Assembly (NCBI GenBank): GCA_018268355.1 | Contig: JAFDWR010000001.1 | Span: 22,033 to 86,032, forward strand | DNA length: 64,000 nucleotides | Direction: 5' to 3' | Source of the DNA: Armatimonadota bacterium | GTDB lineage: Bacteria; Armatimonadota; Fimbriimonadia; Fimbriimonadales; Fimbriimonadaceae | In this document: positions 33,622-42,643 of the stretch, piece by piece | How the letters are laid out: each line of letters opens with the position of its first letter | Numbering within the stretch: the stretch's first letter is position 1 | Position numbers and translations under genes: made by a program | The notes under the pieces: generated by a model | The model's input: only the letters and a program-made list of their open reading frames with translations | Told to the model about the DNA's origin: nothing | Database searches by the model: none

Positions 33622-34887
33622 TTGAACCAGAACGAGATTTCGCAAGTTCAGCAGGATGCTGAAAACCTTGTCGCCAGGTACTTGGAGAACCCGCGTCCCG
33701 ATCTGAAGGACGTCATCATGGTCCAATACTCGGGCCTGGTCGAGAGGATCGCGCGCCGATTCAGCGGTATCGAACCGTTTGAAGACCTGGTCCAGGTCGG
33801 CTACATCGGACTCCTTAACGCCCTGACCAAGTTTGATCCCAAGGCCGGCGTCCGCTTTAACACCTATGCGACCTATTTGATCGCGGGTGAAATGAAGCAC
33901 TACCTCCGCGACCGATCCCAGACGATTCGCCATCCAGCTTGGCTCCAGGAGCTTCGCCACAAGGTCACCAAGGCCGCGAACATGCTCCAACAGGACCTGC
34001 AGCGCACCCCGACCGAGCGCGAAATCGCCGAAGCCGTCGGCGTGAGCGAAGCGGCGGTCCGGGAGGTCTTCCAGACCCAAGAGATGCTGAAGGTCATGTC
34101 TCTCGATGGCGCTCCCGCCAACTCGGACGACGCCGACACCGACGCTGAAAAGCTGGATTCGGCCCAGTTCTGCCCCGAGCAGCTTTCGGTGGAAGATCGA
34201 ATGGTCCTCACGACGGCGATGAAGCAGCTTCGCGACCTCGAGCGACAGGTCCTCGTGCTGTTCCACTTCCAGTCGATGAACCAGACCGAGATCGCCCAGC
34301 GACTCAACATCAGCTGCAACTACGTGAGCCACATCCTGCGCCAATCGCTCGCCAAGCTGCGCAAGATCCTCACCGTCGAAGAGGCCCGCGACCGCGCCCT
34401 TCGCCAGCAGCTCGTGAACGACACCGACGTGATGGACGCCCAGACCGGCGCCTATTCGGAAACTTACTTCAAGTCGCGACTCGAAGAAGAGATCCACCGC
34501 GCTCATGCCGAAGAGGGTTCGGTTGCCGTCGTCCTTGTCCAGTTCAAGGGCCTCGACCAGCTTCGCCGTTTCTATGGTGAGCAGAGTGTGATCGACTTCT
34601 TCGCCGATGCGAGCGAGTACCTGCGCACCAACGTGCGCCGACTCGATATCGTCGCCCGCTATGGCAAGGATGGCTTCGGCGTGATTCTGCCGTCGATTGG
34701 TCAGAGCGTTGAACTCGTCCGCGACCGACTGCTCAAGAAGCTCGACGATTGGATTCACCAGCGCTATGGCAAGCAGGGCTCGGCCTTCGCCGAAGTGGGA
34801 ACCGCGATGGCCCCGATTCATGGTCGGAATGCCAGCGAACTCCTCGCGGCGGTGAAGCTCGAGCGACGCGACGGCAAGGCTGCCTAA
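33622..34887 (+). CDS. Sigma-70 (group 3, SigB/SigF-like) factor fused to a degenerate GGDEF domain
   Basis: About 421 residues. The N-terminal 250 carry sigma region 2 (EPFEDLVQVGYIGLLNALTK, VRFNTYATYLIAGEMKHYLR), region 3 (RTPTEREIAEAVGVSEAAV) and region 4 with its helix-turn-helix (MNQTEIAQRLNISCNYVSHI). The C-terminal 150 begin DAQTGAYSETYFKSRLEEE, matching the D-x-LTGLxNR opening of GGDEF domains. They reach the active-site position as ARYGKDGFGVILPS, so GGDEF is replaced by GKDGF and catalysis is unlikely. TTG 33622 is chosen because GGAG lies 8 bases upstream; an earlier in-frame TTG at 33538 lacks one. Confidence 0.88.
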   Translation: MNQNEISQVQQDAENLVARYLENPRPDLKDVIMVQYSGLVERIARRFSGIEPFEDLVQVGYIGLLNALTKFDPKAGVRFNTYATYLIAGEMKHYLRDRSQTIRHPAWLQELRHKVTKAANMLQQDLQRTPTEREIAEAVGVSEAAVREVFQTQEMLKVMSLDGAPANSDDADTDAEKLDSAQFCPEQLSVEDRMVLTTAMKQLRDLERQVLVLFHFQSMNQTEIAQRLNISCNYVSHILRQSLAKLRKILTVEEARDRALRQQLVNDTDVMDAQTGAYSETYFKSRLEEEIHRAHAEEGSVAVVLVQFKGLDQLRRFYGEQSVIDFFADASEYLRTNVRRLDIVARYGKDGFGVILPSIGQSVELVRDRLLKKLDDWIHQRYGKQGSAFAEVGTAMAPIHGRNASELLAAVKLERRDGKAA

Positions 34888-34923
34888 GGTTCTCCTTCCT
34901 CGACGGGCCATAATAGAGCCCTC

Positions 34924-36438
34924 GTGAGTAAGAACCTAGGCATCACCCCGCAAGCTGAAGACTACAGCGCTTGGTACAACGACATCGTTGTCCGCGCTGA
35001 CCTGGCCGAAGACTCCGCCGTCCGCGGATGCATGGTCATCAAGCCCCACGGCTATGCCATCTGGGAGCTGATGCAGCGCGCCCTGGACAACATGTTCAAG
35101 GAGACCGGCCACCAGAACGCCTATTTCCCGCTCTTTGTCCCGAAGAGCTTCCTTGAGAAGGAAGCCGACCACGTGGAGGGGTTCGCCAAGGAGTGCGCGG
35201 TCGTCACGCACCACCGACTCAAGGCCAACCCGAACGGCAAGGGCCTCATCGTCGACCCGGACGCCAAGCTTGAGGAAGAGCTGATCATCCGCCCGACGAG
35301 CGAGACGATCATCTGGAACACCTACACGAAGTGGATTCAGAGCTACCGCGACCTGCCGATCCTCATCAACCAGTGGGCCAACGTGGTCCGGTGGGAGATG
35401 CGAACGCGCAAGTTCCTGCGCACCGCCGAATTCCTCTGGCAAGAGGGCCACACCGCCCATGCCACTTATGAAGAGGCGGAAGAAGAGGCGATGCAGATGC
35501 TGAACGTCTATCGCCGCTTTGCCGAGCACTTCATGGCGGTCCCGGTCATCGCAGGCGTAAAGAGCGAAGGCGAGAAGTTTGCCGGAGCAGACCACACCTA
35601 CACGATTGAAGCGCTGACCCAAGACCTGCGCGCGATCCAGGCGGGCACCAGCCACCACCTCGGCCAGAACTTCGCCAAGGCGTTCGGAACCCAGTTCCAG
35701 AGCAAGGAAGGCAAGCTCGAATACGTTTACGCGACGAGCTGGGGCGTTTCCACGCGCCTGATCGGAACGCTGATCATGGCCCACAGCGACGACAAGGGCT
35801 TTGTTGCCCCGCCGCGCCTTGCCCCGGTCCAGATTGCAATCATCCCGATGGGCCGTGACGAGGAAACCCGCGCGAAGACGATTGGCGCGGCTGATGCGCT
35901 CGCCGCCGAGCTCAAGGCGATGGGTTGGGACGGCGTCCCTGTCCGCGTGAAGGTCGATACTCGCGAGAAGGAATCGCCCGGATTCAAGCACAACGACTGG
36001 GAGCTCCACGGTGCTTGTTTCCGCGTCGAACTTGGACCGCGCGACCTTGAATCGGGCAGCGTGGTCATCGCCCCGCGACTCGCGGGTGAGAAGGAGACCG
36101 TTCCGATGGCCGACGCCGCACGTGTACTTGTCGAAAAGCTCGGCGCGATGCAGGACGAGCTTTACCAACGCGCACTCGCCCACCGCGAGGCCAACACGTG
36201 CCGGATTGACACCTGGGAAGAGTTCACTGCGAAGTTCGCCGGTGAAGGCGGGGGCGGTTTTGTCCTTGCACACTGGGACGGCACCCAAGAGACCGAGGAC
36301 GCGATTTCGGCGGCAACCAAGGCGACGATCCGCGCGATCCCGCTCGTGCCGCTCGCCCCGGGGGACGATGAACCCGGCACCTGCGTGTTCTCGGGCAAGC
36401 CGAGCAAGGGCCGCGTCGTCTTCGCGAAGGCCTATTAA
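34924..36438 (+). CDS. proS: Prolyl-tRNA synthetase, archaeal/eukaryotic type (ProS3)
   Basis: 504 residues from a GTG. Class II motifs are present: [18 protein letters not shown] (motif 1 region), [36 protein letters not shown] (motif 2) and [14 protein letters not shown]. The lack of the bacterial editing insert and the C-terminal extension ([19 protein letters not shown]) mark the ProS3 type found in archaea, eukaryotes and some bacteria. CATAAT lies 9 bases before the GTG. It converges with the glycosylase gene with a 4-base stop overlap (TTAA). Confidence 0.96.
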   Translation: MSKNLGITPQAEDYSAWYNDIVVRADLAEDSAVRGCMVIKPHGYAIWELMQRALDNMFKETGHQNAYFPLFVPKSFLEKEADHVEGFAKECAVVTHHRLKANPNGKGLIVDPDAKLEEELIIRPTSETIIWNTYTKWIQSYRDLPILINQWANVVRWEMRTRKFLRTAEFLWQEGHTAHATYEEAEEEAMQMLNVYRRFAEHFMAVPVIAGVKSEGEKFAGADHTYTIEALTQDLRAIQAGTSHHLGQNFAKAFGTQFQSKEGKLEYVYATSWGVSTRLIGTLIMAHSDDKGFVAPPRLAPVQIAIIPMGRDEETRAKTIGAADALAAELKAMGWDGVPVRVKVDTREKESPGFKHNDWELHGACFRVELGPRDLESGSVVIAPRLAGEKETVPMADAARVLVEKLGAMQDELYQRALAHREANTCRIDTWEEFTAKFAGEGGGGFVLAHWDGTQETEDAISAATKATIRAIPLVPLAPGDDEPGTCVFSGKPSKGRVVFAKAY

Positions 36439-37013
36439 GCGAGGTCTTTGATCGGGCGACTCGCCCACCGGATGGCCTTGGCGTCGACAAAACGCCAGGG
36501 CCATTCTTTTCCACTCGTGATGCCGATGCGCGACCCCGTGAGCACGTCGGTGACCGCAGCCCCCTCGACAAGGTGAAGGCCTTGGCCGTCGAAGAGGTCC
36601 ACCCCATCCAGCTCACCGGTGATTCCGAACGCTTGGCAGAGCTTGCCGGGACCGCTGAGCAGGTCCTCATCGCGCGTGGCCTTCAGGCGTCTCCCGCGCA
36701 TCTCGTCGAGACCTTCCAGCGGCTCCAATGCCCGGATTAAGACCGCCGCTGCATTCCCCGGCTCGTGCGCGACGACGTTCAGCATCCAGTGGTTGCCATA
36801 GGTGAAATAGACGTAGGCCTTGCCGGCGGGGCCGAACATCGTTGCATTGCGGGGAGTCTGGCCGCGGTGGGCGTGGCAAGCGGGATCATCGGGCGTGCGA
36901 TAGGCCTCGGCCTCAACGATCCGGGCGCGCAAAGGGCCAAATCGAAGCTCCCAGCCGAGCAGATGCCGCGCGGCGGCCACAACATCGCTTTCCAAAAGCT
37001 CGCCAAGGTTCAT
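36435..37013 (-). CDS. 3-methyladenine DNA glycosylase (AAG/MPG type)
   Basis: 192 residues. Family blocks: [20 protein letters not shown] (catalytic Glu in EAEAY), [20 protein letters not shown] and [25 protein letters not shown]. The enzyme removes alkylated purines in base excision repair. ATG 37013 fits a TAGTGT box 5 bases upstream; a GTG three codons earlier is possible. Only 14 bases separate it from the divergent purC start, so the two promoters overlap each other's coding starts. Confidence 0.93.
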   Translation of the reverse strand: MNLGELLESDVVAAARHLLGWELRFGPLRARIVEAEAYRTPDDPACHAHRGQTPRNATMFGPAGKAYVYFTYGNHWMLNVVAHEPGNAAAVLIRALEPLEGLDEMRGRRLKATRDEDLLSGPGKLCQAFGITGELDGVDLFDGQGLHLVEGAAVTDVLTGSRIGITSGKEWPWRFVDAKAIRWASRPIKDLA

Positions 37014-37027
37014 ACTGAACACTAAGC

Positions 37028-37921
37028 ATGAGCGAGTTGCTTCACACCGCGCTTTTTGGATTGCCGCCTGCCCGAATCGGGAAGGTCCGAGAGGTTTATG
37101 ACCTCGGTGACGAACTCCTCATCGTCGCCACCGACCGGATTTCGGCCTTCGATGTTGTCATGAGCAACGGGATTCCCGAGAAAGGGAAGATCCTCAGCCA
37201 AATGAGCGCCTTCTGGTTCGAAAAGCTCGTCCACCTTGGTCCGCACCACGTGCTTTCGACCGACTACGACGTCATCAAGGCGCGTCTCAAGGCTCCCGCG
37301 CCCGAGATCGCGGGCCGATCCACCCTCGCGAAGAAGGCGAAGCCGCTGACCATCGAATGCGTCGCGCGGGGCTACATTTCTGGATCGCTCTACAAGGAGT
37401 ATCGCCCCGGAGGCGGCAAGGTCCACGGCCTAGACCTCCCCGACGGCCTCAAGAACTCCTCGAAGCTCCCCGAACCCATCTTCACCCCTGCCACCAAGGC
37501 TGAAACCGGCCACGACGAGAACATCTCGTTTGCGGAAGCCGCGAACCGAGTGGGCAAGGAAACCGCCGAGAAGGTGCGTGATTGGACGCTCGCGCTCTAT
37601 GCCGCCGGGGCCGCCCACTGCGCCGAGCACGGCATCATCCTCGCCGACACGAAGTTTGAGTTTGGTGAAACCGCCGACGGGATCATCCTCATCGACGAGT
37701 GCCTCACGCCGGATTCCAGCCGGTTCTGGAACGCGGACCTCTACGAGCCGGGACACCAGCAGCCCAGCTACGACAAGCAGTACGTCCGCGACTATCTGGA
37801 GACCCTTGATTGGGACAAGACGCCGCCCGGGCCCGTCCTCCCGCCCGAAGTCGTCGCCGAGACGCGCCGCACCTATGTCGAGGCCTTTGAGCGGATCACG
37901 GGCCGCTCCTTCACCGGCTAA
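37028..37921 (+). CDS. purC: SAICAR synthetase PurC
   Basis: 297 residues: KVREVYDLGDELLIVATDRI at the start, SAFDVVMSNGIPEKG, CVARGYISGSLYKEY and FGETADGIILIDECLTPDS (with D/E of the active site), YDKQYVRDYLE. It makes SAICAR from CAIR and aspartate in purine synthesis. Length is that of the longer (fungal-like) PurC variant. No other pur gene is nearby. Its TAA overlaps the ATG of waaA. Confidence 0.97.
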   Translation: MSELLHTALFGLPPARIGKVREVYDLGDELLIVATDRISAFDVVMSNGIPEKGKILSQMSAFWFEKLVHLGPHHVLSTDYDVIKARLKAPAPEIAGRSTLAKKAKPLTIECVARGYISGSLYKEYRPGGGKVHGLDLPDGLKNSSKLPEPIFTPATKAETGHDENISFAEAANRVGKETAEKVRDWTLALYAAGAAHCAEHGIILADTKFEFGETADGIILIDECLTPDSSRFWNADLYEPGHQQPSYDKQYVRDYLETLDWDKTPPGPVLPPEVVAETRRTYVEAFERITGRSFTG

Positions 37922-39213
37922 TGTTCGTCCTTTACAACCTCCTGATCGCCATCTTCAGCCCGATCTGGGTGCCGTGGATGCTGCTGCGCACGCGCAAGCG
38001 AAAGGAGAAGCCGAACTGGGCCGAGCGGCAAGGCGACCTGACCCTTTCGCCGCGCAAGGACGGCGACCGGATCTGGGTTCACGCGGTGAGCGTGGGAGAA
38101 GTCGTTGCGGTGACCCCCATCCTTCGGGAGCTAAGGGCGAAGGCGCCAAAGCTGGAGATCGTGCTGAGCGTGACGACCTCGACCGGTCACCAGACTGCCC
38201 GCGAGCGACTGGACGGCCTCTTTGACCACCTCGTTTATGCGCCGATCGATGTCCCCCGGTTCACGCTGAGGGCGATGCAACGTGCCCAGCCGAACGTGGT
38301 CGCGATCATGGAAACCGAGCTCTGGATGAACTTCCTCTGGGCGGCAAAGACGTTTGACGTGACCACAGCGCTCATCAATGGCCGGATCAGCGACCGCTCG
38401 TTCCGGCGGTCCACCAAGATCAAGTTCTTCTACCACGCGCTGCTGCGCGACATGGACGAGTGCCTCATGCAATCCGAGCTTGACGCGGAGCGAATCCGCG
38501 CGCTGGGGGCAGGGAAGGTCGAGGTGCTCGGGAACTGCAAGTTCGACCAAGCGATTGATGGACTGGAGGCCGATCCCGCGCATTGGCGCAAGGAACTGGG
38601 CCTCTCGTCGTCGCTACCGGTGGTGGTGGTCGGCTCCACGCGCGGGGACATGGAACCCAAGTTCGTCGTGGACGCGCTTCGGCGCGTCGGGTTCGACAAG
38701 GTGCAGGTCGTTCACGCCCCGCGCCACCTCGAAACGGCCGACGAGCTAGAGCGGGTCGTCCGCGAGGCGGGCGGACAAGTCGCGCGCCGCTCGCGCGGCG
38801 AAACCGGCTCGTATCTCATCCTCGACACTCTCGGCGAGCTGAGCCAGGTTTATTCGGTGGCTGATGTGGCGATCATCGGGGGCGGATTCGACAAGCTGGG
38901 TGGCCAAAACCTGATTCAGCCGCTCGCCCATGGCGTGCCCGTGCTCCACGGGCCGAACATGCAGAACTTTCGCGACGTGACCGCGATGGCGCTCGAAGCG
39001 GGGGCCTCGGAGACCTGCGCAACGGAAGAAGAGCTTGCCGCCGCTCTGACCAGGCTCCTTGGTGACGCCGGTGAGCGGGCCAAACGGTCGGCGGCGGCGA
39101 AGAGCCTCGTCGCGAGCAATGTCGGCGCAAGTGCGCGGTATGCGGCTCGGCTCGTCGAGCTGGTGCGGGCGAACCCGCGTCGTCCGATGAAGAAATCGAG
39201 TTCAAAGACCTAG
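37921..39213 (+). CDS. waaA: Kdo transferase WaaA (KdtA)
   Basis: 430 residues. N-terminal membrane anchor (FVLYNLLIAIFSPIWVPWML), catalytic Glu region in WVHAVSVGEVVAVTPILREL, NGRISDRSFRR and the nucleotide-sugar block IIGGGFDKLGGQNLIQPLAH. The enzyme adds Kdo to lipid A precursor at the inner membrane, so the cell should make lipopolysaccharide and be diderm. Start codon overlaps the purC stop (TAATG). No other lipid A genes are present in the window. Confidence 0.95.
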   Translation: MFVLYNLLIAIFSPIWVPWMLLRTRKRKEKPNWAERQGDLTLSPRKDGDRIWVHAVSVGEVVAVTPILRELRAKAPKLEIVLSVTTSTGHQTARERLDGLFDHLVYAPIDVPRFTLRAMQRAQPNVVAIMETELWMNFLWAAKTFDVTTALINGRISDRSFRRSTKIKFFYHALLRDMDECLMQSELDAERIRALGAGKVEVLGNCKFDQAIDGLEADPAHWRKELGLSSSLPVVVVGSTRGDMEPKFVVDALRRVGFDKVQVVHAPRHLETADELERVVREAGGQVARRSRGETGSYLILDTLGELSQVYSVADVAIIGGGFDKLGGQNLIQPLAHGVPVLHGPNMQNFRDVTAMALEAGASETCATEEELAAALTRLLGDAGERAKRSAAAKSLVASNVGASARYAARLVELVRANPRRPMKKSSSKT

Positions 39214-39231
39214 AATTGAGCGTGGGACGCC

Positions 39232-39612
39232 ATGAACATCGACCGCATTGATCATCTCGTGCTCACCGTTGCCGACGTCGAGGCGACGATTGAGTTCTAT
39301 CGCCGCGTGCTCGGGATGACGCCGGTGACCTTTGGCGACGGTCGTCGCGCCCTTGCTTTTGGCCAGCAGAAGATCAACTTGCACCCCGCGGACGCGCCCT
39401 TCGCGCCCCATGCAAAGAAGCCGCTGCCAGGTTCAGCCGACCTCTGTCTGATCGTCGGCATCCCGATGGACGAGGTCCTCGCTCGGCTCGGTGCCGAGTC
39501 GGTTGAGGTGATCGAGGGTCCCGTCGCGCGGACGGGAGCCTTGGGGCCGATTCAGTCGGTTTACTTCTTCGACCCCGATGGCAACTTGCTCGAGCTCAGC
39601 AGCTACGCCTAG
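39232..39612 (+). CDS. VOC-superfamily (glyoxalase/bleomycin-resistance) protein
   Basis: 126 residues: RIDHLVLTVADVEATIEFYR at the start and SVYFFDPDGNLLELSSYA at the end, with Glu of the metal site in the last block and His in IDHLVL. Many close relatives are annotated as virulence or catechol-dioxygenase-like proteins. Substrate unknown. Its TAG overlaps the convergent hydrolase stop in CTAG. It lies 18 bases after waaA and may be co-transcribed. Confidence 0.85.
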   Translation: MNIDRIDHLVLTVADVEATIEFYRRVLGMTPVTFGDGRRALAFGQQKINLHPADAPFAPHAKKPLPGSADLCLIVGIPMDEVLARLGAESVEVIEGPVARTGALGPIQSVYFFDPDGNLLELSSYA

Positions 39613-40961
39613 GCCTTCTTGATCGTTCGCTCGAAGAACGCCCGCAGCGTCTCGATGATCGCCGGGTTCAGCGCGGCGCCGGGTCGGCCCCACTTCGCCA
39701 TGCTGTCGGCGGGCGACGTGGTTTGGAAGAAGCCGTGGTCCGAGGCGGGCAGGAGCTTGAACTCCGCGCTGCCGGGGCGGACCTTGTTCACCAACTCGGC
39801 GATTAGCTCATGGTCCACTCGACCCGAGATGAAGTCGTTCTCACCGTAGATCGAGAGCACCTGGGCGGGGCACTTTTCCCACGCGGCGGCGAGGTTCTTC
39901 TTGGCGAGGGCCTGGAAGAACGGGAGTCCGACCCCGGAGTAGGTCTTTCCGTCCGGCACCATCGCGTTCACGTACTCCTTGAGGTCGGGCTTGCGCTTGA
40001 TGACCTCGGCGGGCGACAGGCCCTCTTCGAAGAGGTAGTTCACGACGCGGTACAGCTGCTTGATCGACTGATCGGTTTGCCCGCCGGTGGCACCTGCCAG
40101 CATGTCTTGGCGACGGGTGTTTTCGAGGACGTATTCCGACCAGCTTCGGGCCAGGGTGCCATAGACCGCGAGCGCAGCGACGGGCTCCTTTTCCGCGACG
40201 AGAGGGCCAAAGCTGCCGCCCATGCTGTGGCCGAAGATCGCGATGGCGTTCTTGTTGACCACCGGATTCTGCTTGGTGAGTCGCAGGGCTTGGAGGTAGG
40301 CGTCCATCTCTTGGTCGAAGCCGAGGTCGGTGTAGGCGGGACCTTCGCTGTCGCCTTGGCCCGGCTTGTCGACGCGGACAACGACGTAGCCCGTCTTGGC
40401 GAAGCTCTCGAGGACGTTGCCATAGGCGGTGGCGGCGAACTCGCCGTCGATGCTGTACGCTCCGATTCCGCCGATGAGCATGACGGTGGGGAAGGGTCCG
40501 GTGCCCTTGGGCACCGTGGTGATGACGCGGATCCGCTTGCCGAGGCTCTCCACCTGGCCGTATTGAACGGTGTAGGCGTCGGTGTCCTTCATCTTGGGCC
40601 GCTCAACGGCGGGACCCGTGACGACGACGGGCTTGCCCGCGCGCAGGACCTTGAGGGTCACGTTGGCGCCCGAAACCCAAGTTCGGACGAGGGGAGCGAC
40701 CTCGCCGCGGGCAGCAACCTTCTTTCCGTTGATGGTTTGGAGGATGTCGCCGGGCTGTATGTTGAGTCCTGCGGCGGTGAGGCCGGGACTGACAGCAAGG
40801 ATCTTCACGCCTGGGCCGCTCGCGGCTTCGGCGGGAGTGAGGTCGGCGAGGGATGCCCCTAGGACGGCCTTTCGGGGGAGCGGCGCGCCCAACTTGACCT
40901 CTTGGGCGAAGAGAAATGAGGTGGTGGCGAGGGAGAGAGTCAACGCGAGCGCAGTTCGCAT
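39609..40961 (-). CDS. Exported alpha/beta hydrolase with PDZ domain
   Basis: 450 residues from the ATG at 40961. Signal peptide (MRTALALTLSLATTSFLFAQ), then a PDZ domain (VKILAVSPGLTAAGLNIQPG, DILQTINGKKV). A serine hydrolase follows with the nucleophile in IFGHSMGGSFGPLVAE and a late His in LPASDHGFFQTTS. Likely an envelope esterase or peptidase; the PDZ part may gate substrate. Upstream in-frame codons have no Shine-Dalgarno and overlap the toxin gene region, so the signal-peptide start is used. Confidence 0.85.
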   Translation of the reverse strand: MRTALALTLSLATTSFLFAQEVKLGAPLPRKAVLGASLADLTPAEAASGPGVKILAVSPGLTAAGLNIQPGDILQTINGKKVAARGEVAPLVRTWVSGANVTLKVLRAGKPVVVTGPAVERPKMKDTDAYTVQYGQVESLGKRIRVITTVPKGTGPFPTVMLIGGIGAYSIDGEFAATAYGNVLESFAKTGYVVVRVDKPGQGDSEGPAYTDLGFDQEMDAYLQALRLTKQNPVVNKNAIAIFGHSMGGSFGPLVAEKEPVAALAVYGTLARSWSEYVLENTRRQDMLAGATGGQTDQSIKQLYRVVNYLFEEGLSPAEVIKRKPDLKEYVNAMVPDGKTYSGVGLPFFQALAKKNLAAAWEKCPAQVLSIYGENDFISGRVDHELIAELVNKVRPGSAEFKLLPASDHGFFQTTSPADSMAKWGRPGAALNPAIIETLRAFFERTIKKA

Positions 40962-41043
40962 GTTAGAAGTACGAATGAGCCCGCGGGCAGGGTTCCAAAT
41001 TGGAATAGTCGCTGTGCTTGTCTTGCCTTGAAGATGGCTCCCG

Positions 41044-41388
41044 TCACGGAGTCCGTTTCCGCGTTCGGTTGGAAAGGACAACCACCTGGCCTGGCTCAAA
41101 GGAGTCAAGAGCGGCAAGAACGTCGCCCACCAAGGCGCGGACTGCGCTCGGCCCTTGGCCTTCAGGTTGGAGAACGTAGACGGCAAGCTGCCGTGACCCC
41201 ATGTCGTTCTGTTTTGGAATGCCCGTGTCCAAAGTGATCAGAACATGAAACCCGGCCTCCTCAGCCTTCGCAAGCAAGGCCCCGTTCTTCGTTCCCTGCC
41301 AGCCCATTGAGACCACGTGGGCGCACTCATGGCCAACGAACTCCTGAGCCAGGTCCACCGGGAAATTCTCATCAAGAAGGAGGCGCAT
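41044..41388 (-). CDS. DUF5615 PIN-like toxin
   Basis: 114 residues: MRLLLDENFPVDLAQEFVGH at the start (acidic D-E-N of the PIN-like active site), LITLDTGIP later. DUF5615 proteins are predicted Mg-dependent RNases of type II toxin-antitoxin modules. The ATG overlaps the TAA of the DUF433 gene upstream by one base, the classic coupled arrangement. Confidence 0.85.
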   Translation of the reverse strand: MRLLLDENFPVDLAQEFVGHECAHVVSMGWQGTKNGALLAKAEEAGFHVLITLDTGIPKQNDMGSRQLAVYVLQPEGQGPSAVRALVGDVLAALDSFEPGQVVVLSNRTRKRTP

Positions 41389-41630
41389 TATCCGGCGAGT
41401 TGCAACCCTGCGGCTTGGCGAATGGCGTTGTTCTCCCAGGAGAGAACGGCTTCGGCCTGCTCCTTCGTCACGCTGGGATAGCTCGCCAAGAACTCCTTGA
41501 GGCCGATGCCTTCGGCGAGGCTGTCAAGAAGCACCGTGAGTGGCACCCGTGTTCCTGTGAAGCACAAGGTGCCGTGCATGATTTCCGGATCGATGTTGAG
41601 GACGTGTTCTAAACCCCTGGGAATGGTCAT
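41388..41630 (-). CDS. DUF433 antitoxin
   Basis: 80 residues from the ATG at 41630, with GGAG 6 bases upstream and TATAAT about 20 bases upstream. Motifs: LNIDPEIMHGTLCFTGTRVP and LAEGIGLKEFLASYPSVTKE are standard DUF433 blocks. These proteins bind their own promoter and neutralise the neighbouring PIN-like toxin. A longer frame to 41684 exists but lacks ribosome-binding support. Confidence 0.87.
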   Translation of the reverse strand: MTIPRGLEHVLNIDPEIMHGTLCFTGTRVPLTVLLDSLAEGIGLKEFLASYPSVTKEQAEAVLSWENNAIRQAAGLQLAG

Positions 41631-41768
41631 CTTGTGCTCCTTCCATGAATTATACGTTTGGAAGTGACGACCCTCGACCATCATCGGTTCCTGGTGCGTG
41701 ACGAGGGGTTTCTTCCCCCGCCCGCCAGAGGCGCGGGCAAAGGACAGCTTGGACCCAGACCCCTAGCC

Positions 41769-42107
41769 CTAGTTCGTCAGCTGGAGCTGACGAACCGGAC
41801 GAACCTCGATCGACCCAAACTTGGCGGGTGGGATGTTTGCCGCCATCCGAATCGCCTCATTAAGATCCACCGCGTCCACCAGATAGAACCCGGCGAGCAT
41901 CTCCTTGGTCTCCGCGAACGGGCCGTCGGTGACCGTCATCGCGCCGTTGCGCACACGAACGGTGGTGGCGGAATCCACCGGGTGGAGCGGCTCGGCGGCA
42001 AGGAGCTTGCCCCGATCCATCAGCTCGGCCCCATACGCGCCGCAGACATCGTCCGAGCACGCGCTCCAGTGCTCTTTGTCGAGGTAGACGAGGCAGAGGT
42101 ATTTCAT
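41769..42107 (-). CDS. YCII/DGPF-domain protein
   Basis: 112 residues: MKYLCLVYLDKEHWSACSDD and TVTDGPFAETKEMLAGFYLV (the DGPFAET motif). Such proteins are the standard genomic partners of ECF42 sigma factors, one of which is encoded just upstream. Its ATG follows directly after the VOC gene's TAA. Function in the family is unknown, possibly an enzyme or signal for the sigma pathway. Confidence 0.9.
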   Translation of the reverse strand: MKYLCLVYLDKEHWSACSDDVCGAYGAELMDRGKLLAAEPLHPVDSATTVRVRNGAMTVTDGPFAETKEMLAGFYLVDAVDLNEAIRMAANIPPAKFGSIEVRPVRQLQLTN

Positions 42108-42542
42108 TTAGACGTCCTGCAGGTTGCCGTTCACCATCCAGCTCACGCCGAACTTGTCCTTCAGCATGCCAAACTTTTCCGCCCAGAAGTTGGGCGAGTA
42201 GTCCATCTCGACCTCGCCACCTTCGGCGAGAGCCTTGAACGCGGCTTCGCCCTCGTCGGCGGTGGCAAAGTTGATCGCAACATGGACGGGCGAGAGGTCG
42301 ATGTCAGGCCTTCCCATCTGAATGTCGCCGCCGTAGAGATGGCCGCCGCCGGGGAGTTCCACCCGAACGTGGCACATCCGGGCCTCGGCCTCGGGTCCGG
42401 TGAAGTAGCCGCCCGGGATGTCGGCGAGGCTCATCTTCATCACGATCTTGCCGCCCAGGGCCTGGGCATAGAAGTCCATCGCCTCCGCGCAGTTGCCGTT
42501 GAAGAGGAGGTAAGGGGTCGGTTGGTGGTTGTTGGTGTTCAT
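42108..42542 (-). CDS. PhnB-like VOC protein
   Basis: 144 residues from the ATG at 42542: YLLFNGNCAEAMDFYAQALG at the start, HVAINFATADEGEAAFKALA in the middle and KFGVSWMVNG at the end. This is the PhnB/3-demethylubiquinone methyltransferase-like VOC subfamily, often found with DGPF proteins in ECF42 loci. Enzyme activity unknown. Abuts the DGPF gene. Confidence 0.88.
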   Translation of the reverse strand: MNTNNHQPTPYLLFNGNCAEAMDFYAQALGGKIVMKMSLADIPGGYFTGPEAEARMCHVRVELPGGGHLYGGDIQMGRPDIDLSPVHVAINFATADEGEAAFKALAEGGEVEMDYSPNFWAEKFGMLKDKFGVSWMVNGNLQDV

Positions 42543-42643
42543 TGGGATCAAAAGTGTCCTTGGCTTGCCCTTGATGGGGATTTACATAGAGGGATCGTTG
42601 GGTGGGCTTTGAAATCGACAGGTGGGCGGAGGAATTTTGAGAA

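Noticed and set aside
34936..36504. 522-codon open frame antisense to proS
   Set aside because: Pure shadow of proS codon bias, with no motif and no ribosome site.
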